A DNA stretch of 64,000 nucleotides, taken from assembly GCF_001625215.2 (NCBI RefSeq), contig NC_030389.2, forward strand, positions 37,561,454-37,625,453. The letters run 5' to 3'. Shown piece after piece: positions 23,101 to 36,300 of the stretch. Every line of letters begins with the position of its first letter. Position 1 is the stretch's first letter. Source of the DNA: Daucus carota subsp. sativus (lineage: Eukaryota > Streptophyta > Magnoliopsida > Apiales > Apiaceae). Below the pieces are notes generated by a model. The model did no database searches, was not told the DNA's origin, and saw only the letters and a program-made list of their open reading frames with translations. The position numbers were made by a program, and so were the translations under genes.

Positions 23101-25443
23101 AGAAACTTCAAAACTACATATCTTATGTAAACCTGAATGTGATTGTGACTCGCATGCAAGCTACAATGAATGCTGTGTAAACTTCTTAACTTCGTGATTC
23201 TAAAAAATTTCAGCTCGTAGTCCAGATATTCTGTCGTACTTGTTTTCTCTCTATCTAATCCGTTTTCATATTTTGAAATTGCCACAGAGAGGATACTGTC
23301 ATTGTTCTTGTTAAGTTGGGTGCCTCTGCTGGTTCAGTTGACGATCCAACTCCTGAATTTCCTGGAGGGCAGAAAGCTGCTGATTTGGCATCAAGCAGAG
23401 GCCATAAAGGGATTGCTGGCTTTTTGGCGGAAACAGATTTAGTTAGTCATCTTTCTTTGTTAACTTTCAACGGAAGTATGCCAAATAATGCTACTGCAGG
23501 AGTCAAGTTAGACAATACAGTGGAAAATGCAGTAATGTATGGTTTTCCACCAGATGAAGTACCAAAAGAGGAAATTTCATTGAGAAAATCTCTTTCTGCT
23601 GTAAGGAATTCCGCACATGCAGCTTCCCTCATTCAGGATGCATTTAGGGTTCGTTCATTCCGTCATAAAGAAATGCCTAAAAGCAACAGTGATCTATCTG
23701 ATAATCCACTTGATCTTGTTGCTCTTGGTTGTTTGAGCAAGGTTCGGAATATGCATGACTTTGATGACTACTTGCACTCTGTAGCTGCAATAAAGATCCA
23801 GCAGAAATACCGCGGCTGGAAAGGCAGAAAAGAGTTCTTGAAGATACGGAAACGTATTGTTAACATTCAGGTATGCATGTATGATTGTTTAATCTGGAAA
23901 GCTCTTTCTGTCATCTTTACCTATAAAGAAATTAAGAACCATGATCACACATCTTTCCTATGATAAGATTCTATGTCACATGTGTATTGATTTTTGAGTT
24001 CATCTTATGGATTACCCCTTATCAGTTGCTTATCTTGCTATTGAAACAAAGATGCATAAACCACTATATCATTTGAACTTGCTTGATATTCATGGAATAT
24101 CTGTTTTCCAGTTTTAACTGTAACATGTAAACCGCAAAGTATCCTTCACTACTGCACTCATGCTAAACTTTTAAAAATATAACTTTAGCCTTAATAGCTT
24201 TAATGCTTTTTAGGCTCATGTGAGGGGACATCAAGTGCGTAAGCATTATAAAAAGGTTGTATGGTCTGCCAGTATTCTTGAGAAGATAATTCTACGTTGG
24301 AGGCGAAAAAGGTGTGGCCTGCGTGGATATCGGTTGACAAAAGCAGCTGAAGCTCCAGAACCTGACCTTGAGAAGGACAATGAGTATGATTTTATGCGAA
24401 TTGGTCGAAAACAGAAGGCCGAAGGTGTTGAGCTGGCTCTTGCAAGAGTCCAGTCAATGGCTCGTAACCCTGAAGCTCGAGACCAGTACCTGAGGCTGGT
24501 TAGGAAACTTGAAAAGGACAAGGTAATATCTCCTAGTTCTTTTCTTTGATGTGTTTCCTTCTATCAACAATATGTAAGTACTTGTCTAGAAGTTCGAAAG
24601 TGTTTATATAGGAGGGTTGTGAATCTGTATTCTGCAATAGTATTGGCGGAGCTATGAGGGGGCTAGTGGGGGTCTTAAGGCCCCACTATGATAGAAAACA
24701 TTACTTTTAAGTACATAATAGTTAGACAAATTTTATTACAAGTATTTAATAAAAAAAATTAGCCTCCCACTACAAGAAAAATATCAGAGATACATTTATC
24801 TATAAACTTTTCTTCTACTTTGTTCTTGAATTTACTATTCTAGATATAGGGGGTGTTTGGATTGTGAGTGGGAATGGGGATGAAGGGTATGGGAATGAGG
24901 GGAATGAGAATGGGTATCCCAAGGGGAGTGTGAGGAATGATTTACCCTGCAAGTAGGATTGAGGTTCCCAGTCCATGCCTGTTAACTGAGCTCATTAACC
25001 ATGAACCAAACGCCTCCATAATTGTGATAATACAAATTAAAACCTAAAAGCTGTTAGTTACCTTGTTTTTGTAGTTTACAGGCATCTATAATTGTAAGAA
25101 TCAAATTGTTTATAGGTCCAAGCTATAGAAATGTAGAGAAGGTGTATAATATGCATTGATTCAGTCAGTAGATTTGTTGATTGATGCATGAACCCTGGTT
25201 TATATATGTTTTCTTTACTGGAATATGTTTTTTTTAGATCTGGATGTGACATGGAGATTTTTTCCCCCCGCTCTATTTGAAATAATCTCCAACTGAAATG
25301 TTGTATTACACTCTTCTATCACTTGTTTGGAATAAAATTGCCATATAATGATCCATTTTAATTGGCTTGTAGTGACTTTTAACAGTATCTGACTAGTGAC
25401 TACTATGAAATTCATGCAGGAGGAGAGTGCTCAGTACAGGTAA
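10323..25443 (+). CDS. CAMTA: Calmodulin-binding transcription activator (CAMTA1-3 clade)
   Basis: Twelve coding exons: 10323-10365, 12041-12160, 14555-14670, 16334-16422, 17790-17835, 18997-19276, 20307-20536, 21434-21784, 21873-22564, 23288-23870, 24214-24522, 25420-25443. Joined in frame they give 960 residues. Domains in order: CG-1 DNA-binding domain (about 16-135, with RWLRPTEICEIL, FDRKVLRYFRRDGH, DVLHCYYAHGE); a variable serine-rich middle; TIG/IPT fold (about 426-510, CMFGEIEVDAEAL, TCSNRLACSEVREFEF); ankyrin repeats (about 600-700, GVIHLAAALGFEWA, GKTALHWASYYGR, RGHKGIAGFL); IQ motifs near 767, 822 and 846; and the calmodulin-binding helix ILEKIILRWRRKRCGLRG (about 871-888). The family binds CGCG/vCGTG boxes in the nucleus and couples calcium-calmodulin to stress and immune genes; CAMTA3/SR1 is its best-known member. 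Unusual: the acidic C-terminal tail recalled for Arabidopsis CAMTA3 is absent, and the product ends EESAQYR. The stop overlaps a potential donor (CAG before GTAAAT), so a further exon is possible. Confidence 0.95.
10500..11110. repeat. Variable-length tandem repeat with CT tracts in CAMTA intron 1
   Basis: A unit beginning GTTTGTGTGACATGTAG starts at 10551, 10712 and 10895, with a diverged copy at 11038, giving spacings of 161, 183 and 143 bp. Each unit has a conserved half with TGTAAATTGCAATGTGC and a CT/CCCT-rich half whose length varies. More diverged GTATATGAATTGTG-like copies continue to about 11340. Confidence 0.85.
13045..13320. other. C-rich block in CAMTA intron 2
   Basis: About 275 bp of unusually C-rich sequence (many CCACC, CCCC and GGCCCACC words) in otherwise AT-rich intron. 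It ends at a TA microsatellite. An open frame across it at 13081-13410 has low-complexity Pro/Ser/His content and looks spurious. Confidence 0.5.
13333..13369. repeat. (AT)n microsatellite
   Basis: Uninterrupted AT dinucleotide run of about 37 bp, at the left edge of the element-like segment that follows. Confidence 0.95.
13370..14021. mobile_element. Element-like segment bracketed by TA microsatellites (Micron-like)
   Basis: The ends are imperfectly inverted: the left has AGTTCTATGGAGACTGG, the complement of the right has AGTTGGGCTCAATGGAGACC and then TTAGAGACTACAAGATC. The segment lies exactly between two TA-dinucleotide runs, as in Micron-type MITEs that insert into (TA)n. The interior contains three to four copies of GAAATGCAGGACAAGAATA with AT-rich spacers between about 13768 and 13928. 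Non-coding. Class is inferred. Confidence 0.5.
14022..14112. repeat. Compound (TA)n-(TG)n microsatellite
   Basis: TA run from 14022 to 14084, followed by a TG run to about 14112. Peptide-like open frames across it are pure low complexity. Confidence 0.95.
15221..15677. mobile_element. hAT-like MITE in CAMTA intron 3, about 457 bp
   Basis: Ends TAGGGGTGGAAAT and, on the complement, TAGGGATGGCAAT. They are flanked by CTCAGGTC (15213-15220) and CTCAGGTT (15678-15685), an 8-bp duplication with one mismatch. Rich in GGGTCGGGT/ACCCGA words at both ends, with an AT-rich centre. No transposase. Confidence 0.75.
15985..16140. repeat. CT/CA microsatellite cluster in CAMTA intron 3
   Basis: Several (CT)n, (CCCT)n and (CA)n runs separated by repeats of a TGAGTGCCAGCTAAT-like word, in the intron just before exon 4. 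Confidence 0.8.
17991..18331. mobile_element. Mutator-like MITE in CAMTA intron 5, 341 bp
   Basis: Inverted ends GAGTAATTGACACTTT match exactly at both sides. They are flanked by the 9-bp direct repeat TTAATAAAT (17982-17990 and 18332-18340), the Mutator signature. Its interior, with TTTGCACCCC and CCGTTTAATTGACTGTTAA-type words, resembles part of the larger Mutator-like element near 43720-43880. Confidence 0.85.
19770..20000. mobile_element. Tourist-like MITE in CAMTA intron 6, about 231 bp
   Basis: Starts GAGCATCTCCAAGAGAC and ends with the complement of GAGCATATCCAAGTG, followed by TTA. The left flank is CTG rather than TTA, so the duplication has decayed or the border has shifted. Same terminal family as the elements near 8047. 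Confidence 0.6.
24847..25018. mobile_element. Putative short MITE in CAMTA intron 11
   Basis: Left GGGGGTGTTTGGATTG and complement of right GGAGGCGTTTGG form imperfect inverted ends. ATA stands on both sides. The interior is GGAATG-rich and non-coding. Superfamily uncertain. Confidence 0.45.
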
Positions 25444-26636
25444 ATAGATACAGGAGTAAAGTAGGTACACCTTGTACTTGAGCTAACAATGATTAGTGAC
25501 AACAACTTCAGAGTTTCAATATTCTTAGGTCTGGCAGCCAGCAGTGGCACTTACAGCGAAAATGCTTTATTATTCTTTTGTGAATATTCTTATATTTTCT
25601 GCACTTAGGAAGACTGTGAATATAAAGACTGTGAATATAACTAACTTGTTGCCTGTGTTTTCAGTAATCTTTTATGAATGTAGGGATGGATTACATGCCT
25701 ATCGTTTTTAATTGTAAACTGTAATACTCTTTAGTAGAGATCAAAGCATTAATATAGAAAGAAATGGAACTTCTAGCAGTGGCCTTCACAAATTTGTTGT
25801 CTATAATTAATTCACCAATGTTTACCTGTTGGATCTAAAACTGAATGATTATACAGAGCTAATTATATACAGCTGTGTCATAAGGATTATGGGCGGGGGA
25901 AGCTAATTATTGTAACTAACTTTACTTTACTGAGTGTTGACTGTTGAATTGGCAGCTTCTACCATATGTCCGAACCAAATCTAACTAGAATATCATAAAT
26001 GGCTTTCGCCAAGTTCCTCTATATCTTAGCCTTGTCGAAGCTCGCTTCTTGCTTGTAGAGAGTTTCTTAGCTGGACCAAGACAAATTGCTTTCACAATTT
26101 CATGATACCATGTCTGACTTGTCAGTCTTCAGTAGTACTGTAAATGATTGTTTTGTTTTACTCGAGTCTACAGAATGTCGCCATTTTTATGAGGCGGTTA
26201 GCTAACATATAGCCCTTGCGACAGCTGTGGGTTTCCAGTCCGGTCCAGAAGGATGTGGAACTGTCCCTCTTCTTTGTAATTCCCTCGTGTTAGATCATTT
26301 ATAACATATATATACACAACTGGGGTTTCGAAAACAAAAGTTACAAGAAGGATTCTTTTGTAAAGATCTACAAATAGTGAGTATTAGCAGAAATTATTTC
26401 CAACTGTACCACCAAGAGAACTATACAAATATATTTAAACTTTGAACTGCATAGTGTTTTGAAACAATTGAATACATCACCGGCTTGGGGAAACATTTAC
26501 AATGAAAAAATAATTACAGGTAATGGAGTAGAGTTGCATCTACAAGCATGCCAATATAAAAACGCATGTCAGTTGGCTTGTGAAAAAATAAATTTATAGA
26601 CATCTATATACCTAGTGAAAACGTGAGACGAAGACC
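25444..26636. other. Convergent spacer between CAMTA and kinesin
   Basis: Holds the 3' UTRs of two genes pointing at each other. Non-coding and AT-rich. I looked here for an exon encoding the acidic CAMTA tail and did not find one. Confidence 0.5.
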
Positions 26637-27344
26637 TCATGAAGTATGAAGTGGGCCAATATTGCTTGAAGGTTTTGATGCTTGTTGCATTTCCGCTACC
26701 TTCTGAGCAATTTTTAAACTTCTTCCTTGAAAAAGCTTCAATGGGAAGCTAAATTCGATGACAAACTAAACTTTAGGCTTCCTGTGCACCATAGACATTA
26801 TATTAGATAAGAAAGGGACATATGTCATCTGATTATAAACACCATAATGTAATTGATCCCTTACCTGAACTTCAAGTCAGTGCCATGCCCGTCCAGTTTG
26901 CCATGTGCCCGACTATTCTCAGATTTGTAGTGTTGAGAACGTCTATCAAGCTGTCTTCCAGAATCAGTAGGCAATTTGTTATATTCAGTGCTTGACCTCA
27001 TCAATCCATGTCTGGGTTGGGTAGTTTGGGTTCCACATATTTTTTTCACCAAGTCATCCAGTTCAGCAACCTTCTTTTGTAAATTGGTCTTGTCAGCCTG
27101 CAGGATATATGTTAAACTTTGAATGAGAAAGGCCTTGATAGCAAATTGAATAAACATTGTTTAAGTGGCAACACTTAAGAGCAAGAGAGGCTACGTATCA
27201 GCTCTAGTTGGATGCTTCCCCAGTGTAGCAATAAAAAAAATTAACAAGTAAATGGAGTTTTCAATCCAACTGAAGACTTCTCAACAAAAGTTTTACTTGA
27301 AGATCAAGGTCAGCTTATATGTTTCTTGGTATGAACACACCTTA

Positions 27345-27390
<46 letters not shown>

Positions 27391-30300
27391 GGAGAGGGAG
27401 AGAGAGAGGGAGACCTTTAACATGTCATTTTGTGCTTTCAGCAACTGATCCCGTTCTTGTATTTGTTCTACAGTCATCTGGATGGCAAATATATCCGCTT
27501 CTCTTCTATTCACTTCTAAAATGTATCTATAGAAGCAAAAAAGCACATACAAACAGTAAAAAAATACAGTATGAGAGTCCACTGTAAATTCTTAACTTTA
27601 CTGTTGATTAGAAACTATCTATTTAAGTCGAACAATGCAACTGGAGGAACTAACATGATGTTGGCAGGCATACACACACACAAAGAGGACCACAATAGTC
27701 ATAAGAGAGAAATTACTTTTAAAACCTGTTAACAGTTGATTGCTCAATGGCACTTATGATTAACATTTAAACTTTCAATCACTCAACTGTCCATAATATA
27801 TTAAGCTTCTTGGGGGGAAAGGCAAGGATAAAACCACCAGCGCATGTACTACTTCAATGAAATACTACTGGAAAGTAAATCTTAACCACCACTCTGTCTA
27901 CAGCTTTTAAATTTAGGTCTGCCGTGATTTTCACATGTGATTATATAGATGTGTCCTAAGCTTCTAGAATAGCTATCTACTACATTTGCGATTCAACTTT
28001 TCTTCCATGTTTCAAGGACTTAGCAAGAGTATGAAACATCATGACAAACAAAAAGTCGTGTTGGTAATTTGAATGCTTTATAAAAAGATGGAAATACCTC
28101 TCCCTTTCCTCAATCAACTCTTCAATTTTGCTTCTCAGATTTAGATTCTCTTTATCCTAGTTCATCAAAAGAAATATACATGTTATGGTGCCAAAGTCAT
28201 GACTATGTGTAAATAAGCAAAAAAATGGCAATACCATGGTTATAAATTTTTCCGCTTGTTGCTGAGCTTCCTCAACTAACTTCTGAACTTGAAACTGGTC
28301 CATCATATTCTACAACATATGATAAGAATTAAGCACAGGGAGATAAGAGTTTACGGCCAAGTATTTCTTATATATTGTCTGAATCTTACTGCATAATTAG
28401 TCATGTCTAATTTGACACCAAGTAAATCCCGAATGACGTCGTGTGTCATGCTTTCTGCTGCAGCCAGTCTGGTATTCAGCATACACACCTGTTCCCAAAA
28501 ATACAGCATTTTCTCAATAGAGGAGAACCACAAAACACATGTACTAAAATTGATACATAACCACAAGTAAATTAGCAGAGGAAAACTGAAAACAGAAACT
28601 AAAAAATTGAGCAATCAGCTTAAATGTTGCATATTTAAATTGATAAAATATGTAACATATTAATCGTAATAATCCTCCACTGTCCAGACTTCTAGAAGAA
28701 GCATGAAGAGAAACAATAACTGACCTCCTTTTGTCGACTGGCATTCAGTACTATGAGCTCTTCTATCCGAATCTTGGCAGCTGACAATTCTTTTTCCTTT
28801 TCCACATTCATCTGTTGCACCAGACCTCCAATACATCTAAATGGTGAGCTAGAACCCCGTGGTTTCGACAATCCTTTTTCTGTTTTATCCAACATCGAGG
28901 AAACAGATATTGCATTTGATGAATCTGTTTTGACTTCTTGAACCATTGCCTCCAAGGTTTTGTACTGAACAAAGAATAAGGATTATCTATGATTGCCCAC
29001 AGTAACAAAAAAAAATGATTGTTATTAAGAATATCTTATCTTCTAAGTTCTAATTTGAAGGAATGTGCTGCTTGTAAAAGTGATACATAAATTCAAGGTA
29101 AAAGATATGCCATGCGTCTCTCTTAATCAAAGATTAGTTGGAATCATTGTTTTTAGACTATATTTGGCGAATGTAAATTAATTCATTGTCAATTTATTAC
29201 ATTGTCCTTAATATCTACTTTTTTAGAAGCCTTTTTCAATTTTGTGACTCGAGAGACTAATTTAAATATACCCGTATACAGTAATCCAAATTCAAATGCA
29301 AAGTAATTGATTCGCCTAACCAATTTATTACGTTGTCGTTAATGTCTACTTTATTTGTGTGGATATATTCAGCCTACGTCTCTGTTATTATACCTTTTGT
29401 TGGTACTGTGATGCCTGTGCTTCAGCATGCAATAGTAGTTCAGATATGTACTCTTTGGACTGTCTGATCTGCAGGGCCAGTATATATTCGAAAACTTGCG
29501 TTAGACAAGAAAAAACAGTTGAGGAGCTACTCTAAACTAGGGAAATCTGAAATATGTAGCACAAAACTAGATTTACCTCTTTTGTCTGTTCAGCTAGTTC
29601 CTTTTCAAGAGCTAATATTCGCTTATGTGCATCATGAAGTTCCAAAGACCTGTCATGCAATTTTCTATAATTCACTATCTGACGATCAAGAAGCAGATAA
29701 ACTTACTTTAAAGAGAAGAAATAATTTTTACCTTGAAAGTTGATCTTCTGCTGGTCTTCCTGTCGAGTGTTCTGACTCCATGTTTTCAGCATAGTTTTCA
29801 ACTGTTAATAGGCGTTCTCTCAAGGCCTGGGTTTCCACTTCTAACGAATCTCTCATTATCCGATGCCTTTCTACCTCCTCATCCATTTCATTCACCTAAC
29901 AGAAGTAAAATAGACTTACAATAGTCGAGCAAATGTAGTAAGGTTCATAAGACATTATGCATGCAGTCATGCACATACAGCGTGGCATGACAAGAATTCA
30001 ACATGGTTCATGTGAGAAAATACTTTTTACTATAATTCGGCTTACCTGCCTTGTTGCAGAAGTATATAATAATTTATGTAAAGAAAAGATCTTTTTGCTT
30101 TCATTAAATTAGAAATACCTTTTTCTCTAAAACATTTATGGTACACTCCAGCTCCTCAACAGAATGTTCCAATATCTTGACCTCCTCTTCTTTTTGCTCT
30201 GCATACATTTTGCTTGCTTCTGACTCCTAAAAGATCATCACAAATTTCAATTATAAATCCAGCGAATATTAGAAATTTTAAAAATTGGCTAAATGTAAAT

Positions 30301-33300
30301 ACCTGGCGAGCCTCAACAGCAATAGCTTCATTTTCATCTGCTAGCGAATAGGCCATGTCAAGTTTATCTTGCAAAACAACAATTTGCTCACAAAGTTGGT
30401 CCCTCTCGCCGCTGACCATCCTTGAGTAGTTCTCAAGGTCTTCGAATGAAGAGTATAATTGCTTTTCTGCAGAATTAGTTTTTAAAAGAATTTCTTTCTC
30501 CAAAGCCTTCACAACATCTCTTTGTTCTGCTAATTGCTCTTCAGCCTCAGACTTTCTGAGATAAAGATCCCTCAAAAGAACTTTGAATTCGTCATTTTGG
30601 CTTGACAAATCATCAATGGTTTCTTTCATCTGTTCTAAATCAGAATTTGCCACAAACAGAGCAGATTCAGTATTGGCCAGGCGTTGCTCGAGATTTGTAT
30701 TTTGAACCAGCAGATCCTCAACCTCACTTATTTTAATTTGAAGCTTGTGTTGATTTTGGCTCAAAGATGCAACTAAATTTTCAGTTTCAACCTTCAGATC
30801 CTTGCTTGTGGAGGTTGATTCTTGTAACAAGCTAATATCAAACAGTAAGCCTTTCAACAATACATCTTTTCTTTGCAATTCTTTTCTTAGCTCCAAATTT
30901 TCAAAGATGGTGTCAGTATAGGATTTCCCAGACTTAACGTCTTCCATTCTAGAGAGAGATGCACTTATACCTTGAGCTTTACCTTGCATAATATTTGTAG
31001 ACATGTCACTTTCACCTATCATATGTTTGCAAGTCAATAAATAGTCATGGTTCTGTTGAAGTTTATTTTGATGAAGAGAAATTTCTTCACTTGAACTTTT
31101 AAACTTTTTAAGATATTCTCCAACAGTGCACTGATGAAGCACAAAATAAGCAAATTCTCTCTCCATTGCCTCGGTGCAAATACCCTCCAAGGATGCTCTG
31201 GATATACATATATGTTTCATGATTTCCTTTACCATCATTAGGGCATCAGAAAAGACTGCCTTGCACATTTTCTCTGTATCTCTTTGCGTGTGCAGGATCG
31301 ACCCTTCAAGAGAAGTTACAAGATTTGCTATTTCTATGAAACTGCCATGAATCTGATCATGTAGTATTTCATTCTCAGCGTCTTTCAAGTGAAGTGACGA
31401 TTTAAGTTGTTCTATCTCCTCAGTCAAGCTGACTTTCTCTAGCATCAAATCTTCACCAGCTTGCCTCCATGTACCACTCAGCTGTCTGGAGTCCTCATTT
31501 GCTTTCAGTAATGCATTTAACATAACATCAGCTTCTTGCATGGTTGCACGAGCCTCCTCAAATTTCTTGAAGAAGGTACTGGTATGGCTTAATTCCCAAT
31601 CAGGGACAAACTGCAAATTACAAGTCAGTGTTAAAAAATTCTTGTTTCACAGTTTCTAAAAGATAACATGACAAATACTAAATATCAAAAAAGAAGTAAC
31701 AACAGCTAATGCATATGAACCCAGTTTTTATTCTACTTCTTGTTAGGTAAAAAAAAAATAGTAGGTAAATTTATTACTACCTCCTTCAAATTAGAGCAGC
31801 CTGCTTTTGCTTGAATTACCAACTCGGTGGGTTGAACAAAGTTACTTGTCTCTGGCACTGTGAATTCAAAAAGTTCATAATCTAGTATATTCTGCTCATC
31901 ATCATTCATAAATTTAGGCAACTGTGGCAAACAGTTTTCCTTCCCTGTGATGTAATCGCCCATATCTTTTTCTTTAAAAAGTTGAGCTAATCGAAGATTT
32001 ACACTTATAAAAGCATCATATATCATCCTGAATTCCTGCCTCAAACAAAAGATTGTTGCTTGAATTTCTTTTGATAATTTCATGGGCTGTGATGACTTTG
32101 GTAGTTGGCCTTCTTCAGACTCCAGCTTCAATGTTTGCCCAGGTGACATTACAGGAAACCTGTTGCATCTACTTGAAAATTCATCTAACCCTGAAGTAGT
32201 GCTTTCAGACGAAACAGTCGAATCAAGAGAGAAATTAGCTAATTTAATTTCTACTTCTTGTAAAGCTTCAGCGGTAGCTTGCAAGGCACACATATCCACC
32301 AGATTGTTAGTGCAGGCCCTTGTGGTTTCCAGTCTAGCATTTATATTAGCAAGTTCATCAGTTATCTGGATTAGCATTTTGTGCCCATCATCATCCTTCG
32401 ATGATTCAGGGACATGTCGCACACTTTTGCAATTCTCTTTGAGCTCCACCCAGTACTTTTTCATTCTTTGAACATCAATAGCAAACTCTTGAATCACCTC
32501 CTTGTATAAAAAAGCTGATTTGTGGATATCACTATGAATGGATGATAGATATGATTTTGCATTAGAAACAGTCTCACTCTCTAGCATTGCTGAATCACTT
32601 TGATTCTCATCCAGAGGTAGAACCTTTTTCATTCCTGTCGTCTGAGAAGTAGCACTCCAACACGTATCTTCCTTAGAATTTTCTGTCAGAGCAAAGTCCA
32701 TGTGGTCAACTAGCCTATTTACAACCAAGAGTGCAGCATTAGCACATTTATCTGCTTCAATGAGTTGATCTTCCTTGCTTTTGAGCTTTCTCTCGAATAA
32801 CTCTATTATACTGATCTTTTCATCCAATACTGTAGTTTCTTTAATGCTTGGGCAATTTTCTATATGTTGAATTTCAGTAAAAACCATTGCCGCACCCTTC
32901 AACGACTTTAATCTCTGCTCCATCTGCAATACTGCTTTTTGTGCATCTTCAAGGCTCCTTTCTAATAGCAAAATTTTTTCTTCCTTCTCCATACAAACCT
33001 CAACAACCCTTTCAACACGCTCACGCGTCTCATTTTTTACATGAGGAAATGAACTAGAGATATGTTCTATTTGGAAAGAAGCATCTTTGAGAGATTTAGA
33101 ACCCTCCAAAAGGATGTTTGTTAAATCCAAGCTTGCCTTTTCCCATTCTGCATGTATTCCTTGTTTCTCATCCTCTTTCTCTGCAAGTTTGATTCTCAGT
33201 CTGTCATTCTCTTCAGTCATACAATGTACTGTATCCTGAAGTTTTGATTGAAGAGTAGCTACCTCTTCCTGCAAATGAAGAATTGTCTTACTTGCTTCCA

Positions 33301-36300
33301 TCTCCGCCTCTGCACAGATTAAATCAGTTTCATGTTTCCGAGATAAGTCGATTGCAGTATTATTAAGATAATGGCTGCTAAGTAGTTGGGCATCCTCAAG
33401 GTCCTTAGTCATCTCATCCAACTTCAGTTGTAATCCATCATTCATAATGTGTTTATTGCCTTCTGGGGAAACATCCAAATTCTTATTCATAACATCTCTA
33501 TTTGTGTAGTGATCATCAACTGTAATCGTGGCGTGCCTTTCTACATTGTCCTTATTACTCAGTTTTTCCATCAACCTGTGATTTTCCTGTTGCGCAAACT
33601 CTAGTTCTTTGATTAGGCAAATCTGATCATTTTCTAAGGCTTCTATCAAGACCTTTGCATCCACCAGCTCTTTCAGAGTGTCACTGGATTGCAAAGGTAA
33701 AGGGACAGTCATGTGATGATCACTTTGATTCTGTTGAATACCATCCCCTTGGCTAGAAGACACTTCCATATCTCCATAAATGCTTTTAATCGGTATGATT
33801 TCAGCCTACAAAAGTACGACCAAATAAAAGAAATATATATGCAATTATTACAGACAGATTATACTAGTATCGTATTTGGTACTCGGTTGCTACTACAGAC
33901 TTATGTTGGATTTACTACACTGTTATCAAATTTGCAACATCTCATGTTTGAGTTGGTTACTCTTGAATGTCTCTAAAAATACATAGCAGTTATCACCAGT
34001 TCATATAGTTTTCGCGGATGGAGAATATCCGCTGGAGGAAGTTACTGACTCTTAAAAACCATAGATTCAGAATTCCTGAGGGTAATTAAAAGTGAGGCCT
34101 CATTTAACCTAGATATACAAGCATGAAATTTGTGTGTATCTGGCATATGGTATGAATCATCTAAGTTTCATTAATGCAAAGTTTCTCATTCCTCAGTTTC
34201 ACTAATGCTTTTCAATTAAACCATTATAATATTCATGAATCGTGATTCCATCTATTTGGGAAATCAAGTAGCAAATTGATTGACCTTATATAGGCTTCAA
34301 GGTGAAATTTAGTTACATATATTTCAAGACATAGAAACATTATATCAATAAGTATAAATACATCATACACGATATAATATAACTATGTGAATGTTCTGAA
34401 ATTTTAGTGGGATATTGGAATGAATAACATTCAGAGTTAAATGGTACTGAGACACCAAGAGTCCAAGACTACTGCCATTACCTTCAAAATTTAAAAAAAA
34501 GGGCAGAAGCAGGAAATAATAGCATGATAACAATGTATCAAACAAAAAAGATATGTTTTTGTACGACGTAAGCCATCTGATCCAGAATCTGATTAAAAAT
34601 TGTTTTATATGTGTAGTTGGTGCTATTTTGTTTGGCTAGTGCACGAACATTAGTTGCTGAGGTAGTGGCCTGCCTTGTAGGCCACATCAATTGTTTCATT
34701 TATGTAACTAAGTATTTAATTTCACCAAAAAGATATAAAAAATCATAACCATGTTTTGGTTAAAAAATTTAGGTTCTCTTGGATCATTCCTAGATAGGTC
34801 ACATACGCACATGTTAATGAAAAATATAGATATAAACCACTTCAAGACAAAAAACTAATTAACCTCAAGTTGCAAACAAATATTGTTAACAAGCTATTTG
34901 AAGTTATACCGAGTGAACTGTAGCTTGATCTTGGTTCATGTATTGTGTGACTTCAGTTTGTAAGTCCTCAAATTTTCTGCAATCAGAAAGTTTGAAGACA
35001 AGAAAACAATTACCATATAGGCAAGGGCATCCAGACTTCATAGATAACTAGAAGATAATAATAAAGGTGACCGTGCAGATATGCATTGATATTGTTCCAG
35101 GCTGCAAGCCTTTGCCGAGACAAAATGCAAACACAACCTAGAACTTCGGAACCTTGCTAAACAGAACCAGAAAAGATGTTGTATTTTAGTCATACCTTAT
35201 AAGTTTGGTGTTCATATCTCTACATCCTTCTAACTCCTCTGCAACATTGTTACCCTGCATTCCATAATATTCTAGCTATAATTGATCAACTAGTATGCGT
35301 TAAAAGAAGGCTTAAATTTCAAGCAGAGAACATGTACGTATCTACAGCATCTACCTGGTCGTCTCTTCTTGAAATATATTTGGACTGGTCATAGTTTTCC
35401 TGAGCTTCAAGTGCTTCCAGAAGCTTCACATAAAATATTTCAAAATGCTGCAGATAAACTGGCTATATATGGGACTAAAGGAGAGGAGTATTTTTCCCTA
35501 CCTTGTTTCGCAGTTCTGAAACTTCAGACAACAGTATTTCACGCTCGCCTTGCTCATAAAAGTTTTGAAACCTAGCAGAAACAGCAATTGACTTAGGAAA
35601 GAAAAAAAGATTCCTGTTATGCATTTGAGAGATGGGTTACAGCATATACAATTGCAGTTGCTCAAGAAGTTTCATATTCTCTAGCGCAAATCTGGTCAGT
35701 TCTGGATTTCTAATGCTCCTAGCTCGAAGCAGCTCATTCTCCTCCTTTAAACTTTGATTTTCATCCACTAGATACTTATCTGCAGAGACTAAGCCGTCAG
35801 CAAGTAATTCCAAGCGTTTAAACTTCTTTTCATAATCCCTTAGCATCATCTTAGTAAGCTGAGCATCTTCTTCTCTTTGTTGAGCCTGCATGAACTAAAC
35901 TACTGTAAATGAATCCTTGAATATCAAACAAAGAGCAACTATATTTGTGATGATGCATACCAGACGGTTCATATGTGCAACTTCTGCCTCTAATCTCTTA
36001 ACTTCAGTTTCAGCAAACTTCTCTCTCCTCAAAGCACCTTTTAGAGTAGCTTCCAAGCGTTTAAGCTGCCATATCCAACTCATTGCATGAAATATTTTTC
36101 AATTCTCTGATCATGAGAAAGTAACCAGTGTTACAGATTACCGCGTTACCTTCCTATCTTGGTCATGTGTCATATTTTGGTCATGGTATGTATCACTTTC
36201 CCCTGCAGAGTCCTCCGTTTCAGGAAAATCTTCTCTCATAGAAGTTTGTGAACTTGGTGCGGAATGTGAAAGAGGTCTTGGATTACTTCCAGCTTTCATT

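Noticed and set aside
26863..27097. In-frame stop (AGG TAA) at the end of this kinesin exon as the end of the gene
   Set aside because: The same bases form a good donor (TTCAG before GTAAGG). Splicing to 26748-26637 continues in frame with kinesin-like sequence ending GPLHTS, so the stop is intronic.
32082..32471. 129-codon plus-strand frame
   Set aside because: Shadow of the large minus-strand coiled-coil exon of the kinesin gene.
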